Below the pieces are notes generated by a model that made no database searches, was not told the origin of the DNA, and was given only the letters and a program-made list of their open reading frames with translations. The position numbers and the translations under genes were made by a program. DNA of 64,000 nt from Marasmius tenuissimus (taxonomy: Eukaryota; Basidiomycota; Agaricomycetes; Agaricales; Marasmiaceae), in NCBI GenBank assembly GCA_029532415.1, contig JAQOTA010000054.1:3472001-3536000 (forward strand), in the 5' to 3' direction. How positions within the stretch are numbered: position 1 is the first letter of the stretch; each line of letters begins with the position of its first letter. Shown here one piece after another: positions 57,512 to 64,000 of the stretch.

Positions 57512-58633
57512 CGCTAAACCGCAGGGCTCTTGATACCCTTTCCGCTTCCCTCTGTATGCATTCTGTATTACTTTATATGTACCCTTTGCGCCATGAATAT
57601 TGTCTAATCTGCGAATATACATATGTATAGTCTCTGTGCTCTTTCCTGTCATGTATTCGATGTATTACTAATCATCAATCTCGTATTTTTTTGACTCTAG
57701 CGTCCTCCTCGAAGAACCATGTTCCTCAGCGTTAGACAGGTACACGCGAAGCCTTTCTTCCTACGACCTCTTGGGTGGCGGTAGGACAGCATTCAGTCGA
57801 CGGATCTTAGAATAGATATATAAAGTACACGATGTGGATAAAGGTGTTCCACGAACTCAAGTGTAACTGCACGCGGTAGGCGCGTGTTTCGGGCTTTTCC
57901 GAGCTGAGTATCAACCAGCCAAGTCGCGTCCTTCAGCTTGTAAATTCTCAGCGACCTTCACCTCCAAGGCGTGTTAGTAATGCTCGAACTTAGAGCTCCG
58001 AGTCCTGGTCTCGACTCTTGGCAGAGACGACATTGTTTACACTTCGAATTTAATATTCAGGCTTTATTCCTGAATTCGCAAGAATGCACTCGCTGTAAAC
58101 GCGTCTCTTTCGCCTCCCGGCTGGTTGATGGACATCATAATCCAAATCCCTCCTGTGCGTCGATACTCGATAGCCACAATAAGTTTTACGTTTCGGCCCG
58201 CCGCCTTGAAGCCCCTGACTCCATCCCTGAAGACATTGGCACAAACTCGTGTCACCTCAAGCACGCGGAGAGCTCATCTACTAGTACTTCGGTCGTACTC
58301 GACACGCTCTTCCCAAACCTAATCCAAATTCAACGAATTACCTTCTATCACGTCCTCGTGAGTCGGAGAAGTGGACCAAGTAGAGGCCCACCCACTAAGT
58401 ATCACTGTCGGAAGATTACCCGCTGCAGCGACCTGTCCGTGACGGCATTGCTACACGTGACTCGGCTATCACAATGTGAAAAAGATTTTTTTTCGTGTCA
58501 ATCGTTCGACGCGGTCGTACCATTTCACTCTTTTTCCCGTCTTATAAACATTGCATTCCCTGCTCTCTCATTTGTTCCTCTTTTCCCATCACCTCCACGA
58601 ATCACCCCTTCCGATCCTTTCTTCTCTTCAAAA
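57512..58633. other. intergenic, ERG6 upstream region
   Basis: Contains a long ORF from 57971 that runs into the ERG6 first exon, but it has no domain before the ERG6 start. Probably promoter and 5' UTR, with a pyrimidine-rich stretch directly before the ATG. Confidence 0.45.
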
Positions 58634-59895
58634 ATGACTGCTGCTCCTCGCGCTGACGGACGTCAAGACGAACGCGTCCAGAACTACACAAAGTTCTGGC
58701 AACAAGACACCAAGGACGAGACTGAGGTCGACAATGCTAACCGTCTCAGCAGCTACACCGAGGTCGTCAATGGTGAATACACTCTTTTGCGTTGCTTGGT
58801 AGCCTTCTAACCTATCTTCAGGCTACTACGACGGTGCAACTGACCTCTACGAATGGGCATGGGGTCCTTCCTTCCACTTCTGTCGTTTCTACAAGGGAGA
58901 GGGCTTCTACGCTGGCTTGGCCCGACACGAGCATTACCTTTCTGCCAAGATGGGCATCAAGCGTGGATGGAAAGTGTTGGACGTTGGTTGCGGTGTCGGT
59001 GGTCCGGCCAGGGAGATTGCTCAGTTCAGCGGCGCTGAGATCGTCGGCTTCAACAACAATGACTGCCAGATCAGGAGAGGAAGAAAATACACGCAGAAGA
59101 TGGGTATCGAAGACCAGGTCACCTTCGTCAAAGGTGACTTCATGAAGCTCACTGAGCAGTTCGGAGAGGGTTACTTCGATGCTGGTCAGTATCCTTACTG
59201 CTATTCTCATGTCAACCAGCTTCTGATCTAAATGCAGTCTACGCCATTGAGGCCACCGTTCACGCACCCAGTTTCGAAGGTATCTACGGTGAAATCTTCA
59301 AGGTCCTCAAGCCCGGAGGAGTCGTGAGTTACACGCGATTTTTGTTAGATGTTACGCGTTTGCTTACTCGCTCCATTCTAGTTCGGTGTCTACGAATGGT
59401 GCATGACTGACGACTGGGATCCCTCCGTTCCCGAACACAAAGCGGTTGCTCACGGCATTGAAATTGGCAACGGTATCCCCGAGATGCGGCCACTTCGTCT
59501 CGCACGTAAGGCCCTTCGTGATGTCGGATTCGAGGTGGAGTACGAGGAAGACCTTGCTGATTACGACGACGAAGTCAAATGGTACTACCCTCTTGAGGGC
59601 GACATGTCCAAAGCACAGACCTTTCGCGACTTCTTCGTCTGTTGGGGAACCTCATGGATGGGCAAGTTCATTATGCACAACATCCTCTGGTTCTTCACTT
59701 TGTTGGGATTGCTGCCCAAGGGTACCATGGAGGTCGCCAACACATTAAAAACTGCTCAGGAAGCCCTCGTTTCGAGTGGTAGGGACAAGGTTCGTAACGC
59801 GTGCTTCCGTTGTCTTCCCTTCCTGTACTGATGAGCCCTTCTAGCTCTTCACGCCCATGTTCCTCGCCGTCTCGAGAAAGCCCGCTGCTCATTAA
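58634..59895 (+). CDS. ERG6: sterol 24-C-methyltransferase
   Basis: Exons 58634-58772, 58822-59184, 59238-59323, 59382-59789 and 59845-59895 give 348 aa, all joins in phase. The family's conserved blocks are present: the aromatic motif [37 protein letters not shown]-binding motif [64 protein letters not shown] and [14 protein letters not shown]. The C-terminal SMT domain follows, ending [11 protein letters not shown]. The enzyme transfers methyl from S-adenosylmethionine to C-24 of the sterol side chain (zymosterol to fecosterol, or lanosterol to eburicol in many basidiomycetes) in ergosterol synthesis at the ER. Length is in the usual 340-380 range. Confidence 0.97.
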
Positions 59896-59949
59896 TGTAG
59901 ACACGGATATCGGATTTCATATACCCTAGGTTATTCCTCGCATTATTAT

Positions 59950-62130
59950 TAAACTACATCATACTCTAGACGCTCATTTCATTGACAAAACACTGATTGG
60001 GAACTGATTCGTAGCCGTCATCAAGTCTGAGTTTCCTGCGATATACACATGCCTGAAGTTGCTCTGTGTCAACATATATGGTACGGTAAATGAGATGATA
60101 CAGTGTACTGACATTCCCGGCCATCGTCTTCGATATGACAGAAATGGTGAAGCCCTTTGAAAAGAGCGATGGTATCCAAAAATTGAGTAAAACTAGGTAA
60201 CGCAGAGGGTTCACGGGCGTCTGGACCTCCAATATCGTCTACGATGTCTCTATGCACCAACACTTCGTTGGAAGAAACGGGGCCGCGAGTTGTATCTTAC
60301 GAATGGCCTGGCTATCTCCTGAGACGCCCTTCGACAGTGTTTGAGTAGGACGCGAAACGAAAAGAAAAGTCGACACAAGACTTTTAGAGATGCTACCGGG
60401 CGCCCGGACACCATCCAACTCTTGTGACTTGTCTGACTTCCCCTGATTTCGAGGCATACTGATTCTACTCCCACTTATCGAGGTATATGTGAAACAGTTT
60501 GAGATATGAGGGCATCCGGACTACAATCAGGTGAAAACCCGTCCGCGTTTCGGGTGGAAACACTGTCAGGACAGAAGGGCACCTTCAAATAAACGTGAGA
60601 GGGTTCTGACGCGGACGTCTTTCAACCGACAGAGTCAAACGAACGTCCTAGAAGACCATGTACAACCAGGTAATGGCTGCATGCTCGAGATATCGCAATG
60701 ATGGGTGGGTGTCCCTGTGCGCAGCAATATTCGGGCCTTGCGATGACCAGGCGATCGGTGAAGATGAGAAGACCATGATGTCCAAAAATTTGTTGAGTAG
60801 CCCTGCCTCTTGACTCGCTCGCAACACCTCTGGTCACTGACACTTCAGTCGAAGGAGTAGGTCCACTGAATACATTCTTGGATGGCCTGCATCGATCTCG
60901 TACGCCGACCTAAGATGGCTAGTAATAGGAGCACGCAAAAGGAAGCGGTGACCGGAGCTACTGTGCTGCCTTTTCCCGGTCCTGGTTGCCCAGAGGCCAG
61001 ATAACAGCGTCAACTCTTGTCCACCTTCCTATTTGTATGAAAGATATTGGCCCATCTAAGGTCGACAAGACCTGGTAGGTGCAGAAACATCCATGCAATC
61101 AGGTAGAACACAACCGCATCCCAAGCTTGCAGACACTGTCAGGATTGATGGTGGTTATCGAGGGTCTGAAGACAGAGAACGTTCAACCGAAAAGGTCGAT
61201 CGCGATTAGCTGACTACCGGAATCTAGCTGTGAGTATGGCGACCAAGAACTAAACGTAGATGAACGTACGATGACACCTGCCAGATACACTCCCAGGAGC
61301 AAAACGCCCTTCGAAAAGAGCAGACAAAGTCCAAAAATTGATCGAATCCAGGCAGCACAGAGCGTCTGTGAGTGTCTCGGTCCCTGGACTGATCGCTAAC
61401 GCCTCTAGTCCTCAACACTTCGACTGAAGGACTGGGCCCACAAAATGCACAGTGGGTAGTCTATGTATCTGACTGATACGCCGGCCTCAGCCAATAGAGG
61501 CTTAGTGAATGTCACCGTTGCGCTGCACAACCATAGCAAAGCAAAGAATCTGGGATCCTCACACCGTCAGACCCAGAAACCATCTTTGTAATTCTCGCGC
61601 TGTGCGACAGTCGACCACTAACCCGTATTCTGAGGTGCGCGAAACAGCATATATACGAGACTATCCACACATCGAGTGGAATCCCAGTTGCGTTCCAAAC
61701 GGGAACACTGCCAGGTTAGATGGCAACGATGACTCCGATGAAAGATGCTCGAGACAGAGTACGTTGGCTAGTCTGCAGAGCGTACTTGAAGACCGTATAC
61801 GAGCAGGTCCTGATCAAACGCTCGAGACGTTGCGAAGATGGAGGGGTACTCCGGTGCGCAGCAACATTCAAGCCTTGTGCTGGTTGGATTGTGAGACGAA
61901 GACGAAGGGGATTATCATTATGTAAGTGGTAAAAGTCCACGATTCGGGTTTTGCCGAGTTCACTATCTTCCTGATCACCACGATTTTGTCCTACTACTCG
62001 CACCTTTTGTCTATTGCTCGCTCTATCCGGCAGGAAATTAGACTTGTTCTACCTCTAACTCACTTGGATACTCGACCTGACTTCGCGGCAGCTGTCATCA
62101 TCTCCACTGCGTCGACCTGTTGGTAGGTGT
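59950..62130. repeat. degenerate tandem repeat, ~550-600-bp period, three to four units
   Basis: Recurring landmarks are TCCAAAAATT at about 60175, 60779 and 61333; CACTGTCAGGA-like words at about 60560, 61136 and 61710; and TGCGCAGCAA.ATTC at about 60718 and 61855. Similarity is partial, so the units are old. Short minus-strand frames such as FLDTIALFKG and FLDFVCSFRR recur, which could mean a decayed gene family, but I see no domain. Confidence 0.5.
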
Positions 62131-64000
62131 AACACTTAAAGATGTTTCTCGACTCTGATACCAATTCTGGACGTTCATCGATACTATCAAGTCTCATATA
62201 AAACTCCAAAATCTACCCCCATTTCAATGCCCACAAAACGCTCAAGTTTTTCACGGTCCGATGTCGTTTCGTTTTTTTCCCGTCGACCTCTCGACCCTAT
62301 GATTATCGCCTGTTTCTGGACAGTGGCACTTCAATGACACCCAGACAGGACCGTATACCGTCTAACACCGAAATTACTGGCTTAGACCATCTGGAATACA
62401 CACCGTCATGATGCGGGGTATCATCGACTCGGCCATCTTTGAGTTGTAGCCTCACTTAGGCCGACTCACTCAGAGCCGCTATTTCCGTGCTCTTGGAGCA
62501 AGCCTGACTCCTAAAGACAAGCCGAGCAAAACAAGAGACCACGGGGTCTCCGACGGCATACATGCCCTGTGCCTGCGTCCTTCTCGGTCGTTCCTTCACT
62601 TTGGCGGGAAAGCTGAAAGCTCGGAGCCGTTCGGGTCTTCAAGAATCAAGACGTTGGTGGCAGCAGAGAGGGCCAATGAACACAGGCGTGGAGGTGCCTG
62701 TTTAGAAAAAAATTCCCAGAAGCCCTTGATGACGATTCAAGACTCACTTTCGACGTATTGAAAACTAGTACGTTTTGTGGGTGTCATATGTTCGCCCTCG
62801 ATATTTGTGGGTTTTAAACGACGGTAATGGTATCCTGGTATATCTCACAGGTGGAAAGCCATGACTGCACGAATATATAGCTCGGGCACAATTTTTGGGA
62901 AACAGACTCGCACTGAATGCATACGTGGTCGGTGGAATTGTCGCTCCGTAAGGTTCAAATTGGCTTTAACTAAGATTAACTTGACTTTCAGTTCGCGCCA
63001 CGTCTGAATTCGGACATTTCAAGGAGTTTCTTGGAATCCTTCCAGGTTCAGGGTTGGGAGCGGTAGGGATTGGAGGAGTTAGAACTCCTTTCCTATTTTG
63101 AACCGACGACGACACAATCAGAAAGACGCAATCATGTCAGTGAATCTGATTCCATTCCGCACTCTTTGGCAGCGGCCCGGGGGATGATGATGAGAATCTT
63201 CCGGTCCACGATTCTCCGGCGGCGGAGCTAAACATGATTATCGTTGCAATACAGTCGACACGGCAAGGCTTCAAAGATATCAAACATCCAGAACCCCGCG
63301 TCTGTTGTCCTAAAATGAGGATTCGAATGGCGCAATATCACCGAGGGAGAGAGTTCTGTCACCCGTGCCATCCAGTTGCGGGGAAACGAAGTTTCGAATG
63401 CGATGCGTGGAGGTGGTGATGGTCTTCAAGGAGGACTTGAGGCCTCGAGGCAGTTCTTCTGGTAGCGTTACTCCTGGTTCTGTTTCAGAACCTAGATACC
63501 AATTACATGTAGCGCTCTAGTAGAAAGATCGCCATGGGGCTGGGTTGTCCAAATCACAAGCCGATGGCGAACCTTGATAGCATGGAATCGGAAGGAGTTC
63601 GAATCATGATGGCTCTACTTCATCTCATTCGACATCACATCATATGATGCTCCTTTGTGTTCTTCATCATTGTATCTTCAACTCGAAGTGTAGGATCGCC
63701 CGGGATCGCCCATAGTGCTCTAATATCGTCTCATGTGCGGGAGGGAGAGACGATCAAATCCCCAGATACCGGTAAAGGAACTTTCAGTCCAAACCTTGAG
63801 TACATTGTCTACACCGTCACCTTCTAAGTACAAACAATATTTTTGATACATCCTAGATCCTCTTCCTCTTCTTCTTTGTTCCTATCTCCCAAGTAATAAT
63901 TACAACCACCAATCAACCGTCGAGAAACATGTGGACCAACGAAAGGATAAATAAAAGATTGAATATAGATAATGACTGTGATGGTTGTGTGCGCGCAGAG
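62131..64000. other. gene-free tail of window
   Basis: No coding region, RNA gene or repeat that I can support. Only short ORFs without motif. Confidence 0.4.

Noticed and set aside
57971..58810. 279-codon ORF overlapping the ERG6 start
   Set aside because: Only its end coincides with ERG6 exon 1 in the same frame. The rest has no domain and lies in the promoter/5' UTR; the ERG6 start at 58634 fits the family.

Overview
The window looks like nuclear DNA of a basidiomycete fungus, most likely an Agaricomycete. Genes carry many short introns (about 49-80 nt, GT...AG, one GC...AG). Several families are typical of mushroom-forming fungi: NACHT (STAND) NTPases, HET-domain proteins, a KDZ transposase, a DUF6533-type 7-TM protein and a TKL-like kinase with HSD in place of HRD. 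No ribosomal RNA, CRISPR or convincing tRNA was seen. I spliced genes by hand. Exon edges are exact where GT/AG and reading phase agree, and approximate elsewhere.

Left part (1-13.4 kb): a HET-domain gene cut by the window edge; a tandem duplication of a two-gene unit (multi-pass membrane protein plus Cdc25/rhodanese-like protein, with the rhodanese frame broken in both copies); a short-chain dehydrogenase; and a very long Ser/Pro-rich RING-H2 protein.

Middle (13.9-27 kb): three related NACHT genes in the order decayed (+), intact (-), intact (+). The cluster is bracketed by a 44-bp near-identical direct repeat and seeded with miniature inverted-repeat elements. One of these sits inside the decayed NACHT gene.

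Repeat and transposon zone (27-39 kb): a stretch with a recurring CTTCGGAGGCA word and one small two-exon gene, then a KDZ transposase gene with two in-frame TGA codons and a convergent coiled-coil accessory ORF. A 576-bp MITE-like element follows, inserted in a dispersed repeat whose uninterrupted copy lies at 19 kb.

Right part (39-64 kb): weak, probably decayed coding DNA (39.5-42 kb); two poorly known genes; a kinase fused to a C-terminal GATA-like zinc finger; a TupA-like periplasmic-binding-fold protein; a complete HET-domain gene paralogous to the one at the left edge; a PB1-domain protein divergent from a DUF6533-type membrane protein; ERG6 (sterol 24-C-methyltransferase); and a degenerate ~580-bp tandem repeat followed by gene-free DNA.

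The strongest theme is non-self recognition and incompatibility-type genes (two HET, three NACHT) mixed with recent small transposons, beside ordinary housekeeping genes such as ERG6.
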